Made by a program: the position numbers and the translations under genes. Of a stretch of 64,000 nt of DNA, positions 11,901-23,112 are shown piece after piece. How positions within the stretch are numbered: the stretch's first letter is position 1; every line of letters begins with the position of its first letter. The notes beneath the pieces are model-generated. The model was given only the letters and a program-made list of their open reading frames with translations. It ran no database searches and was not told the DNA's origin. The stretch comes from Lunularia cruciata (Eukaryota; Streptophyta; Marchantiopsida; Lunulariales; Lunulariaceae), in assembly GCA_948567375.1 (NCBI GenBank), contig OX419759.1:6540744-6604743 (forward strand), read 5' to 3'.

Positions 11901-13636
11901 TGCTTCTTCAGGATATACGAAAAGAGGAGACGACAGTACGGCCTGCACAGGAGTGGTTTCCGGCAGCGGAATATCCAGAGCATGAGGGCATCCCGTCTCA
12001 TCATCCTTGTTGTCGTCTGGCTGTCTAGATGCAGGACCCGGAGAGTGAGAAGAAGAAGGCAACTCCGGAGTTCCAGCTTTTCGGGACTCCGCGTTGAAGT
12101 GCAACATCATGTAGATCCACGCAGATGGAAATCCGATCATGAAGCATTGAGCAAGCTGCATGCCGATAAAAGTACTCTCGTCATGAGGTAATTGACACAA
12201 TTGAACTGTCGAGATCATTTCCGAGGAAAATTCTAAGATCATGTCCTTTCGTACCTCTAAAAGTAGGTAACAATGTTAAGTGAGAGCAAATCCCACGAGG
12301 AAACAGTTCACATTCATAACGTATGACGTGTATTTATACTTGTTTCCAGTGATTCTTCAAGCGGGAAAATCTTTTACAGTTGAAGACCTTGTCTCAGGTA
12401 AGAAGACCCTTACCGATTGGGAAAATCCGTTGGCGACAGACTTCGCTACGTTGATCATGCCCATAAGGCCCACCTCCACCCCATCACTAGTTCGGAGCCT
12501 CCACCTATCCAGGCGCTGTACTATCGGACCGGATTCGCGATAATCACTCTCTTGCATCCTGCATATAAAATTAAATTGAGACCTTACGCCAACGGAAGAC
12601 ACAAGAAGCAAAAATCCAGTATCTCCGGCTGAATGCTCTTGACAGTATGCCAAGCCGCAATTAGTCATCCGCACACTGCATAAATTCACAATCACCAAGG
12701 TAACGAGTTTCAATATGAACGGGTAGGTGTTTACCCTGCGCTCTTGTAGCCACCAATAGCAACTTGCGGCAAAGTAGAACAAGCTGGATTGCAGTTGCTG
12801 CTGGTAGGTTTCATTAGGAACCAACCATAGAAAATGACCTGCATGAGAACCTCCCACACTCAGAATTTAATGTAATGGCCATCAAACAAAGCGTCCGGTA
12901 ATATGCCGCTCAAGTGGTATATGAGATAGCTTGTGCGCGTGATGTGGCAAAATACCTGCTCTTTCGAGGCTTGCGCAGAAAGCAACGAATTAGAAACTGG
13001 TTGTGCGTCTATTACTGAGCCCTTCAGTGCAGCTTTTCTCGATATGGAGGGCAAGTGAGACATACAACCATCCGTCGTAGCCCTTTGAGAAAAATCTTCG
13101 GACACTGGGAAGAAGGAATTTCTGCCCGTGACCCGCATCCGATCGACTATAGTATCATCGTCTCTCCCTGAATAACCATTGGGTCGGTTACCGCAACAGC
13201 ATCCGTATTCGCTGCCTGTGAAAGAATGCCCGTGTGCGACATGAATATCTGATAGAGAACTCCCTCTATTGCAGCATCTGTTTTCCTCAACCATTTTGAC
13301 ATTACTCTCTGCGCAGTGGTCATGTACATGCCCGCTGCAATTCACAGTGGTGTGCGCTGCACCTCTCCTCTGGCTAGATACCTGAACTCGATTGACAACG
13401 CGTGGGGCACCCTCATTGTGTTTTTCATGCATCGGCACCCTGTCAGGAAAATGATCCAGTGTCCGAAAATTCGTATTCGACTGGCAGCTATGCCTGCAGT
13501 TTCGGGGATGGCAACCGGTGGCCCCTAAATCGGTCGTTACCCCTGCCCTGTTTCGCAACAGAGTACTATCACAGTACTGCTCGGTTCCGCTCAACGTCAC
13601 TCGGTCCCCCAGAGAGAAAAGAGGGTCTTGTTTCAT
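8960..13636 (-). CDS. KNL2: KNL2-like kinetochore protein (SANTA domain and CENPC-k motif), six coding exons
   Basis: KNL2 (M18BP1 family) acts at the centromere in licensing CENH3 deposition. My exon model on the minus strand is 13636-12956, 12838-12735, 12558-12414, 12155-9720, 9585-9501 and 9087-8960. All borders are GT-AG, phases agree throughout, and the product is 1192 aa. Exons 2 to 4 form the SANTA domain (about 228-330): YGWFLMKP, QVAIGGY, SGPIVQRLDRW, NGFSQS joined to LAQCFMIGFPSAW. Exons 5-6 form the CENPC-k motif (about 1146-1164), KTSRHG joined to RVLVPRLATWRNQ, which binds centromeric nucleosomes in plant KNL2. The large fourth exon is acidic and serine-rich with lysine/arginine clusters, probably disordered. 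It contains a 40-residue tandem duplication. The start is the first ATG after an in-frame TAA near 13700; an upstream coding exon is not excluded, because TTTCCAG at 13661-13667 could be an acceptor. Confidence 0.88.
11041..11280 (-). repeat. 120-bp tandem duplication inside KNL2 exon 4
   Basis: Two adjacent 120-bp units (11041-11160 and 11161-11280) each encode 40 residues of the form DA(N/D)I-DN-NE-TS-REGD-GKPSA-CSDTTRKR. Frame is kept, and the copies differ at many bases, so the duplication is old. The repeated unit is acidic and ends in a small basic cluster. Confidence 0.88.
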
Positions 13637-14755
13637 CCTTGCAAAACTTCTTAGCTCAGGCTGGAAACCAAGCGACAACTTAATTCTGTAGCGAGAGCTC
13701 TGAATTTATCCAACATTACAGCCCAGCTACATTTCCACATAATGCCGCAAATTCTAGGAACAACCTAGAAACCCTTTCGCCCCACTCTCCCCTTTGCCTC
13801 TTGTGTGAGGCTACGCCCCAACAGCCTTCCCAGGATAAGATGCAACAAATACCTGCAAGACACACGTAGGCAGGCAGATAGAACACCATTTCAGAAAGCT
13901 CATTAGACTGCACTGACTTCAGAGCAGCACCAGCAAACCTAGGTCTGAACGTTAACGAACGAAACTCCAAGATGATGAAGCAAAATCGCAATTACATCAT
14001 ATACCCAAAGAGTTTTGAGCATCGTGTCCAGCACTCGGTTTACAAGTCAGCCGCAGAACACCCTACAGCAAGTGAAGCAAGTACAGCAAGTGAAGCTTCT
14101 TTAACACTAATGGCTTCAAAACTAACAGCAGAATAACCTTAGTCTGAGCATTATCGCAAGAAATTACAATATGGTGAGCCAAGTCAATTACACCAGAGGG
14201 CCCCCAATTTAAGTATCATCCTCTTACATTTCCTTTTGCAGCAGAGGAAAATACCCCGGTTGCAACAAATCTAGCCTCAGTAAACTGCATTGACTTCAAA
14301 CTAGTAGCAACCTAGGTCTGAGCATGACCAAAGAACTCCAAGATGGTAAAACCAAAACGCAATTTCGCAAATACCACAAGAATTTCACAAACAAATCCAA
14401 CATTGGACTCATAAACAGAGCAGCAGAATACCGTACGTCCGAGCAGTAATCCACATGAAATCCAAAGGCAAATCGTTTAGCTCGAAAGGGCTCGACAATT
14501 TCCGCAACAACTCCAACCGCAGGAAGAAACATCGACAAATGAGCACTTTATTTGCCAATGTCTTCGACTAATTGACCCGCAAACTCCGCAGCGCAGAATA
14601 AGATCACGAGGTGGGAAAGAAGTGCTCTCACAGAATCTTTCCTTCTTCAAATCGGACGCGGCAAAGTCGCAGGTGCAGACATCGAGGAAATTCAGGACCA
14701 ACCAAGATGTCGACGGATGGACGGAACCGCGATGAATGGCTGGAGGGCCCTTTCC
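13637..14755. promoter_or_regulatory. KNL2 upstream region (5' UTR/promoter) with degenerate direct repeats
   Basis: A likely 5' UTR of at least 24 bases precedes the ATG, entered from a possible splice acceptor TTTCCAG (minus strand, 13661-13667). Three diverged repeat units lie near 13900-14010, 14110-14180 and 14276-14390. They share the words CTGCA-TGACTTCA, AACCTAGGTCTGA and ACTCCAAGATG. A short tandem CAGCAAGTGAAG lies near 14064-14096. No TATA box could be assigned. Confidence 0.4.
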
Positions 14756-14789
14756 GTCAATGATCTGTCAATCTTGACAGATCATTGAC
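14756..14789. repeat. Perfect palindrome, 16-bp arms with 2-bp centre
   Basis: GTCAATGATCTGTCAA at 14756-14771 is followed by TC and by its exact reverse complement at 14774-14789. It lies about 1.1 kb upstream of the KNL2 start codon. A further partial copy (ATGATCTGT) occurs near 14812. It could fold as a cruciform or bind a dimeric factor. Confidence 0.9.
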
Positions 14790-17700
14790 AGGAACGGACA
14801 ACCTGCGTTTCATGATCTGTGGGCAATCACTATTTGGTTGCTTTGCAATTTTACATGTTTTACTTCCAGAAATCAGCTGGATATTTTGCATATAGAAAAT
14901 ATATGATGTACACAATTGAAATATTTGTAATTCTTTTCTAGTCAGTCAGGTTTGATAAAATATTTTACAGATTTTACGACTTTTTATTGTAGAAGTGTAA
15001 GCGATCTAAAGTTTAGGTTACTTCCCTCTGTGCTTCATCTTCCATGGAAAAGAAAATTAAGAAGTAGGTATGATGTTGACTCGTTTATCTGCCCTGTGTG
15101 TTCTGGAAAAATATATTCACAGTACAAAATTTCTTTTAATGTCTATTAGTATTAAAACCTGAATAGTTGTTGAAGTTGAAATTACAGAATGAAATTATCT
15201 GGCTTATATTTAGCCAAAAATTACATTTCCATGCTGCACACAAAGAAATGTAATTATAAATGATACCTACAATCTCATATTATACGTTGATGGCGGGAGG
15301 TGCTCGCCAAGTTAGTTTAAGGGAAGCTTAAGATTTAGCGATGCGATGGACTTTTATGATAAATATTTCAATTTATGGCTGGTCCAACTCACTCAGTCCT
15401 TTTGTATTGCGGGTTGTAGTTTGATTTCCCAAGTTATCAAACCTTACAAGATATTATAATAATGTGAAGTTTAGGATAACAAATATTAAAGATAATATGG
15501 TAAGATATAAACTTTTCTTAGGTTATTCCAACCATGATCCCATGCTATTAACAATGCGTTGTACGTCAAATAGCAATTAAACTATATTGGCCGGTAATTA
15601 CTATCTTAATTCATAAAATCTATACTTAAAAGATATAAAATACTCTTACAAAGAAAGAAAAGAAAACAAAGTAAAGGTATCGATTACAAACGAAGAGCTT
15701 GAGTTAAGATAGGTCACTCAAGCTATTCGTTTGTAACAGACTACCATTACTCTTTTTTTGCTTTCTTTCTTCTAAAAGTACATCTCGATATATTAGTTAG
15801 TATTACTAAAATTCTGGATTTTGTTGGGATTTTTTCATATTATGTCTGTGGTTTTACATTAAATATAGATTTTTCTACCCCTCTTCCTTCTCAGTCGAAC
15901 GCTACGTGCTTAAAATATTATTTTTCACTTTGCTTTCTTTGTTCATTTTTTCTTTAAAGCCGAGACATGGTGATTGCGTAACTTGGAGAGTTTAAATAAT
16001 CTATTCTACAATTCTAGACATATCAAAAGCTAAAGTGAGACTTCAGCAACTCTATGAATGTAAGTGCAATTCTAATAGTAAATTATATTTATTACGAATC
16101 AAGCGTTCAAATCCTCTCCTCCTCTCTTGTTTGGTCCTTTGTCTCCGTATCAATAAGTGGCTAAATTTTCAGGTATTTATTAGCATACCTTCAAGTCCTA
16201 TCTAAGAAGATTTCTTCTCTCCTCTTCATACATTACTCAACTCGAATAGAATTTTGTTTTATCCTTCTCTGCCATCTCAAATTCTCGATTCCTTTACTTC
16301 TCCACCCTAACCTTATTTATTCTTCATTTTCCTCATGCATTGAAAAATATAAACTCAAGGAGTTAAATTTTATTCATTTCTAATACAAAATCAAGTTCTT
16401 CCTTAAGTGACAAAGAAAAGAAAATAAAATGGACTCTCTCCTTCTATAGTGGAGTTTTTGCTTCCTCATCCTAGTGTAGCAATAAGTATGTTTATCGTAT
16501 CTTCGAGTTCTTCCTCTATTTCTTCATCTATGTTTGATTGAGAACCTCTCCGTCATATGACAAACAGTTACAAAATGACATACTCACTTCACAAGATGCC
16601 ACACATTCTCTCAATCAAGACAGAGAACACTGTAAGTGATCTAAATCGTTCAAGATCATCATTAGAATTTACCTTAAAATATCTCTAAGAATAGTTGATA
16701 AACATTATTTTCAGAACAGATTATCAATGTACAATATTTTAATATTGGTTCATACTGGAAGGAAGTTATATTCTTGTTTATCTTATTTTCCTTTGATTCT
16801 GAAGTGGGTAAGTCTTACCAAAAATGGTAGTTAGTGGATCGTAGATAAATATGCCATTATGAAGAATATTTTTGTTAGAAATAACAAACTCTCTAGGGTT
16901 TTAAAAGGTCTTGCTAAATATACATTTTTGTTGTTATTCATCAACTGCACATGCAAGAAGAGAGTTTCCTCCTTTGAAAGTAACTAGCATATTCTTCTTA
17001 GTTCACAGGGAATGACATCTAAAGATTATGATCTCTTTGCAATCCCACTAAGCAAGTAGTCAATGATTTTAAAAGATATACTTAGTCTTAAGTGAAGAGA
17101 ATCATGGAAATCTTTTCTTCTTTTTTTTTTACTTGCAACTACATGCGAGAAAATCATGTCACTCAATCACTATATCAGAACAATAAACTGTCAATAGTGG
17201 TAAGAGATACAAGAGTATCATAAGTGAGTTGCTCTTGCACATGAGAATTATATATTATACATATTAGAAGAAGTTTTCTTATTAGTCAATAAATGATTTT
17301 TTTGGGTAACTATGAACCTCAACCAAAAATAAATATATTCCTTGAGTTTTATAAGCTTTTTACTATTTAATTTTTTCTTGAATTTTCTTCCTTATTCTTT
17401 ATACATCTAAGAAACATAATGCAATCATATCCAACAGTTTTATAACTCTTTTTCATTCCTTGAAAGCACTTTATAGAGATATTTTATAAACATAATCTTA
17501 GATAAGTTAATGCTAATCGTCCTATATCCATTAGGAGCTGAATAAAAATTTAAACAAAAGAACAACTAAAATATCAACCAGTCCTTTGGTATATCAAACT
17601 CCTTTTCCCTATCTTGACGAAATTAATCTACATAAGACTGAGTCCCTTTTAAGGTTTCATTCTGCGGTGTTATTCGAGATGTACCCCAAATTTATACAAA

Positions 17701-19309
17701 AGTACCTTTTCACATGCTTTTCTTAGCAATGAAACTGTTTCCTCAAACAACACCTGAAAATGATTCAATTTATTACAAGCAATTATTCATTCACCACATC
17801 TGGTACATGTAAGCTCGTTTAAAAATTGAAGCTATATTTTCTGAAACATAGTTTGCTGTGCATGGATGAGCCACTTGCGAAATAAATAACATACAGTGAT
17901 TAGGAATTGCAGATCCGCACTACAATTCTCGAATCCTGAATTCACGCTCTCTTCACATTCTCTGCAGAGCGAATATTCAATATTCAGGGGAGATTCTTAG
18001 AGAAAAGTGAAATGCATAAAGACCACTCAAGGAAGTAAATCCACTCTCTCTAGAACCGCGTTCGAGCCAATACATTCGAGACATGGCTGCCAGTAGAGTG
18101 AAGAGAAATAAGAAATGATAGTTTCCTCGTGAACTAAGGAAGCACATCGTTACAGCTTTGATAATGTCTTCAGACCTCGTGGAAACTTGGTAACGCAGGT
18201 GAGGCCGGAGCCCGAACTTATGCGTGTAATGGGTAGATAGAGCTAGTCTTATTTTTTGAGCAGGTTTCAACGGTTGAAAACAGCATTCGTGATGAGAAGC
18301 TTTCTACTTGGTGCAGTTTCCCGCCTTCAACCTTCTGATGCTCTAAGTATAACTTCATAGTTATATCCTCCACCTGAGAATATACCTACGATTAAGATAA
18401 TTCATGAAGAACGCGTCAATTGTTCGGAGCAATCGAACAACTATCCAGTCGTAAGCTATCCTCTAGGCGGAAGCCGCCTTCTGAAAACGAATACCGAGAA
18501 ATGATGGATATATAAGTACGTAGTTCGCTGACGTTTTCTTGGATACATAACCATTGCATGCTTGCGTTGAAGGTGAATTTCTTAGTCTCGTGGTTGGTAT
18601 GCGGACAAACAGTGAAGTTTCGACCACCAACATTCGGTAAGCACACATGTGGTATAATTATCGGCAAATACTTAAGAGGGGACAACCACACAACGTTGTG
18701 CTCTGTCTGGGAATCAACGGTTTAGTTCCTTTAGTGAAAGCCCACTACACAGGTTTCAATCTGCGCAGTTGTCTCCAAAAGACCATTTCACGCACTACGC
18801 ATTGATGTCTGCCCCACCTCAGAGGCTGCTGACAAACCTGGAGACAATAAGCAACGGGATGTCACAAGTGGCGAGATAGGTTTGAACCAACTCATATCTC
18901 ATACTAAAATCACTCTACTACCATCAGTTGGGTCTAGCAACGTACGAACATAGGCATCCCCAAAATAAATCGTATTTCCAAGCCAGTTGTATTATCCATC
19001 AGTTTCCTGAAGTACTGTGATCATTATTTCAAACATTTGTTAACTGGGGCCGCAGACGGAACGCCATGCTATCCAAGCAAGCCATGCTGTAGCTAACCTA
19101 GCCAGGCATGGCATGAGCAGTTGTCCAAACTGCTATCGGAAATAACAATGATCGATAAATAAATGAATGAATGAGATTAACGTCCACTAGAATCCCAATT
19201 GGGATGAAATAATCACTATACAAAAGATGAATAAATGATCATCTGTTAATTCTGCTACTCACGTTCAGTACTCAAGTTCAGTACCGACTTTCCTACATAA
19301 GTTTGATCT
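14790..19309. other. AT-rich intergenic DNA, no gene recognised
   Basis: No domain recognised in either strand. The part 17900-19309 is less AT-rich and lies downstream (3') of the minus-strand EEP gene, so it may include its 3' untranslated region. The minus frames at 17977-18270 and 18416-18691 are open but unrecognised. A strong hairpin at 15648-15773 is listed separately. Confidence 0.5.
15648..15773. repeat. Long imperfect inverted repeat (hairpin), about 55-nt arms
   Basis: The inner arms TTACAAACGAAGAGCTTGA and its partner near 15715-15736 pair over 21 bases with one mismatch around a loop of about 11 bases. Outward, the A/G-rich left flank (AAGAAAGAAAAGAAAAC) pairs with the T/C-rich right flank with few mismatches and small bulges. 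It may be a small foldback transposon or a microRNA-like precursor. The sequence alone does not decide between these. Confidence 0.75.
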
Positions 19310-20932
19310 TCAAGCAGTGAGTACTGGAGGACTGATGGAGAACACGGCCGTCAGGAAAGCATGATCAGAAAGTGAGTAACTGTCAGGCCAAAACCCTTGC
19401 TCGACCTCGGGAGGAAACAAATGAGCATCCTTCACATCGAAGTCGGTTGACGCTATTTTCTCGGTTGGTTCATCCGCCATTTTCAACGTCCTTATGCCGT
19501 CCACGGGGCCACCAACTTGCGGGTACAAGCCATTGCTACCCCTAGGTGTAGGAGGAGGCATAGTGTCTTTGCAGAGATATGTGGAGTCGTCAAGCTTATC
19601 TTTCTCCAAAGACACCGATATCGGTTCCGACTGCTGCAAATTCAGGATTGTCTTCAATTCACCATACTTCATGACACCAGTACAGTTCGGAATGGCAGTC
19701 TGTAGCAGGTCTTCCATCTCTACAGTCGTGAGTCCCTCTGATTCCTCATCCGTCAACCCCAACTCTCCCAGAGCGCGCTCAAATTTGTCAAAAGACACAT
19801 AATCCTCCTCCGTGGCATATTCACATTCAAAAAACTGAATGGTATCTTTTTCATCCTTAATACCATTTTCCACAAGTTTTGCCTTCAGTATCATGAACAC
19901 GGCCTCCTTCCAACAGGCCGTCAGTGGCCTTTGATGCTTACTTGGATTTAGAAGCCAGATGAAGTCAACACCGCAAATGTTTCCACGATGATTCCTGTGG
20001 CTCACCCAACGATGTGAATCAGCATCACTATCCGTGTACTGATGTGCCATGTCGTAGGATGAAACAAATCCCCGTGCTCTCAGGAACCTGTAGACCTGAC
20101 CTCGTTTGCTGCCATTCCAATCACCACAAAGTATTATAGGCATGGGTGGGAGCTGCTGTTCCTCAATGTATTTCTCCAAATAGTCTAAGATCTTATATAC
20201 CTGTCGTAGTCGTATGAGGCAAAAATTGGAATTATGGGGAAAGAGCAGATGCGTGTTCACCACGAGCAGTTCCTGCAAACTGCCCATATAGTCGCTTTTC
20301 ATATGCAATAATTGGGCAACCCTATCCCCACAGTCGAAGAATAAAAATTCTGAGTAGTAAATTACTTCTAGCCCGTCCTTTCTGTAGGCGGTAAAAAGCC
20401 CATCACCCCGATTGTTCGTCCGGGCCAGTTTGAACATGCCATAACCAGCAGCGGACAGCCTGTCCTCATAAAGTCTAACCAGCTCCTCATTTCCGAGCCA
20501 AAATTCCTGCAGGCAAATTATGGAAGACCTCTCCTGGATAAGCATTTCCAGGATGCTCTCATTCCTCTTAAGCCATGTCTCCCTACAATGACTTTCTAGT
20601 GACGATCCCTCTTTATTCAGCCGTTTGTAAATGGGAGCCAGAATATTCAGTGTGGTACAAGACAGAAATGACTCATTATTGATGCACATGGAGCGGGGTG
20701 CACTATTTTCTTTGAAGCCGAGTGCTTGACCTGGCTGTCCACCTAACGCCCCGCACAATTGGTTCGACAGGCTGCTCGGCATCACAGGACTCTCCTCTGG
20801 ACACTGGCAGCAATTTCCATCAACAGCTCCCAATTGCACCTCCTCCTCCGCATCTACGTTCTCCGAATCCGAATTCTCTCGCCGTTCCAGTTCGCCCAAA
20901 ACCTCTGCTCGCGGATCTGCTCCGAGTACCAT
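19310..20932 (-). CDS. Endonuclease/exonuclease/phosphatase-family protein with EF-hand-like segment
   Basis: A single uninterrupted frame of 540 aa. Residues about 90-340 form an EEP fold of the CCR4/deadenylase-like type, with the expected order of catalytic motifs: LNILAPIYKR, ICLQEFW (metal-binding Glu), VNTHLLFP, LCGDWNGSKR (Asp, Asn), VDFIWLL and near the C-terminus SDHAFLTAVF (Asp-His pair). Between the last two lies an insertion (about 340-440) with acidic EF-hand-like stretches (YVSFDKFERALGELGL). This architecture is that of plant proteins annotated as calcium-binding EEP-family proteins (Arabidopsis At1g02270/At5g54130 type). The true substrate is not established. The acidic N-terminal 85 residues look disordered. 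The start is the ATG at 20932; there is no earlier in-frame ATG nearby. It reads in the same direction as KNL2, but there is no evidence of a functional link. Confidence 0.9.
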   Translation of the reverse strand: MVLGADPRAEVLGELERRENSDSENVDAEEEVQLGAVDGNCCQCPEESPVMPSSLSNQLCGALGGQPGQALGFKENSAPRSMCINNESFLSCTTLNILAPIYKRLNKEGSSLESHCRETWLKRNESILEMLIQERSSIICLQEFWLGNEELVRLYEDRLSAAGYGMFKLARTNNRGDGLFTAYRKDGLEVIYYSEFLFFDCGDRVAQLLHMKSDYMGSLQELLVVNTHLLFPHNSNFCLIRLRQVYKILDYLEKYIEEQQLPPMPIILCGDWNGSKRGQVYRFLRARGFVSSYDMAHQYTDSDADSHRWVSHRNHRGNICGVDFIWLLNPSKHQRPLTACWKEAVFMILKAKLVENGIKDEKDTIQFFECEYATEEDYVSFDKFERALGELGLTDEESEGLTTVEMEDLLQTAIPNCTGVMKYGELKTILNLQQSEPISVSLEKDKLDDSTYLCKDTMPPPTPRGSNGLYPQVGGPVDGIRTLKMADEPTEKIASTDFDVKDAHLFPPEVEQGFWPDSYSLSDHAFLTAVFSISPPVLTA

Positions 20933-21906
20933 CACCAAACCTCGTGAGCTACTACTACCCCACCAATTTGATCAAGATAAAACTTTAAAAACCTTAGAAA
21001 AACGCCTCCGATGCGAAACCCCGAACGCAAAACACCGTAATTTACAAAAGCAAGGAACAAACAAAGGACAGCAGAGCAAACTTCAGTTTCAGATCTCCCA
21101 TCGCGCTCCTCTCTTATACATCTGCGGAGGTGAATGCCCAAATCTCCCTTACTATACTCTCCCGAACAGGTCAACCAACGACAACACATCACACCGCTGA
21201 CTTCCACAATCCAATCCTAAACTAACTAAACTTTACTACACACAAACGTCGAAACCCGCCCCCCGCCCTCCTTTCCATCCACATCATAAAACACACGCGC
21301 ACGAGGAGCTTGACCATCACCCCACGCACCGCCTACTGTCTGCGTCGTCGTCGTCGTCTTGTCCGTCTCTCTCGACGTCGTGCGATCTGCAAAAGCGTCG
21401 TCCCAGAGGATTGATTGATTGGCAATGCCCACCCGAGTCCAGTCCGCACCCCAAACAACTCGACCTCCTCAAAGTCAATCTAGTAAATGCACAGACTGGC
21501 GCTGCTCACTATGGAAGAAGCAGACGCAGAATCCCCTGTCTTCCTTCCTTCCTTCCTTCCTTCGATGCTCTTTCCTCTGCTCTCTTCTTCCTCGGCAATC
21601 CTGATCTTCACCTCCGCCACTGTAGTGTAGATCTTCGCTTCTTTGTAGCTAGCTACCTCTGGGGCTGGGGTTGGGGATTAAGCTTTCTCTCCTGCTGCTG
21701 CCTCTGCCTCCGGAGGTGTTTCTTTGCTACAAAAGCTCGAGACCTTACCACCAGCTTCTCTACTCCCTAATATAGCACCGCATCGGGACACAATCGCTCT
21801 TAGTAAAGTAGTTTAACATGTTGCTGTCATTATAATATATAGACTCTGCGTTTCTACAGTAGAGTTCATTTGGAGGAAAGCGGGAAAAGCTCTATATGTG
21901 GAATAT
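20933..21906. promoter_or_regulatory. Upstream region of the EEP gene (5' UTR/promoter)
   Basis: A relatively GC-rich stretch immediately 5' of the EEP start codon, consistent with untranslated leader and promoter. It includes a CGT triplet run near 21343-21357 and a (TTCC)n run at about 21539-21563. No TATA box could be assigned with confidence. Open frames on both strands look like shadows. Confidence 0.45.
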
Positions 21907-22287
21907 TGTTATGTTGGGCTTGTTATTAGTGACTTTGCTGATTATTGAAGACTACGATAACCAACAGCAAACGTGAATCATGAAACAGGAAGGTGCGGGA
22001 CAAGCCCTTATCTAGATATACTCCCTCCCTACTATGGCAAAGTATTAAAGTGACTAGATACCTTGAGCGGTCAATATTCAAGAAGTCCCAAATGTCAGTA
22101 TTCAGGAGGTCAGCCGAATGATAGTGATGAGGAACTCTCCCTGTTTATATGTGCAGGTGAGTAATAAAGTGTTGGGTGAGCCTGTTTCCGGGACAGGAAG
22201 TGACTCCCGTTATTTCCTGTTGTCGTTACATTATTTGCTTAATGGGGTTTATGATGTGCTATTGTGAGAGGACAGTGTTTTCTAACA
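21907..22287 (+). repeat. 5' LTR of the copia element
   Basis: 381 bp with perfect 5-bp terminal inverted ends TGTTA...TAACA. It is followed directly by the primer binding site. It is clearly related to the right LTR but differs by many substitutions and small indels, so the insertion is old. Confidence 0.92.
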
Positions 22288-22288
22288 A

Positions 22289-22302
22289 TTGGTATCAAAG
22301 CT
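22289..22302 (+). other. Primer binding site of the copia element
   Basis: TTGGTATCAAAGCT, one mismatch from the TGGTATCAGAGC complement of plant initiator-Met tRNA, immediately after the 5' LTR. Confidence 0.9.
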
Positions 22303-22379
22303 TAGTTGGTCAAGAAGAGGGTCTTCAGATTTGAGGGTACATCGGTCAGAAGCAAGTCCACAGCAAAGCAATTGCACAG

Positions 22380-22781
22380 ATGATTACCATATCAAATGCT
22401 AAATTTGTAGTGGAGAAGTTTGATGGAAAAACCAATTTTGGACTTTGGCAACTAAAGATGAAAGACTTTTTTGTCCAACAAGGACTGCATAGAGCACTAA
22501 GAAAAAAGCACGAGGACAAAAGTGATGAGAATAGAGAAGATGAAGAAGCAGATATCAAAGCTATTAGCGCTATTCCGTTGAACCTTACTGATGAAGTGCT
22601 ATACAATGTTATGAATGAGGAATCTGCACCAAAACGATGTGCCAATCTGGAGAATCTTTATATGACCAAGTCATTGACAAATAGAATGTGTCTTAAACAG
22701 AAGTTGTATATGTTGTGGATGAAGGAAGACCAAAGTATGAAGGAGAACCTCAATGCTTTCAACAAATCATATGTGAGTTGA
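22380..22781 (+). pseudogene. Copia gag (UBN2-type) remnant
   Basis: Open frame of 133 codons beginning at an ATG 93 bp after the LTR. It has the copia gag signature VEKFDGKTNFGLWQLKMKDF near the N-terminus, then ALRKKH and LYMTKSLTNRMCLKQKLY, as in TNT1-like gag. It stops early; the C-terminal half with the zinc knuckle is missing. Confidence 0.85.
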
Positions 22782-22818
22782 TGAGCATAGAGGTTAAGTT
22801 AGAAGAGGAGGATAGGCA

Positions 22819-23112
22819 TTGTTGTTATTGACTTCACTTTCTCCATCATATGAGCATCTTGTCAGTTGCTCTTACCATATGTGTCCAAATAAGAAGTGGT
22901 TTCATGATTACAAACCATTCAATGTAGGCTTTGTAGTAATGGGGAACAACATGGCTTGTAAAGCTATTGGGATTGGTACAATACGCATTAAGATGTTTGA
23001 TGGAGTTGTGAGGACTCTTGTTGATGTGAAGCATGTTCTTGAGCAAAAGAAGAATTTGATATCACTAGGCACTCAAATGATTGGAGGTGGGGAGAAAAAA
23101 TGGAACACTTAA
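22819..23112 (+). pseudogene. Gag C-terminal stub fused to copia protease remnant
   Basis: The frame begins with the gag motif [12 protein letters not shown] and passes directly into the post-catalytic part of the copia protease ([12 protein letters not shown], then [19 protein letters not shown] and KKNLISLGT). In intact elements a zinc knuckle and the catalytic Asp-Ser-Gly lie between these two parts. Here both are gone, so the protease cannot be active. Confidence 0.85.

Noticed and set aside
12357-12857. A 166-codon minus frame read as one protein exon
   Set aside because: Only 12414-12558 is coding in the KNL2 model; the right part lies in intron 2 and in exon 2 read in another frame.
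18416-18691. 91-codon minus frame downstream of the EEP gene
   Set aside because: A possible extra exon was considered, but the EEP frame already ends with its last catalytic motif and a stop, and this frame shows no domain.
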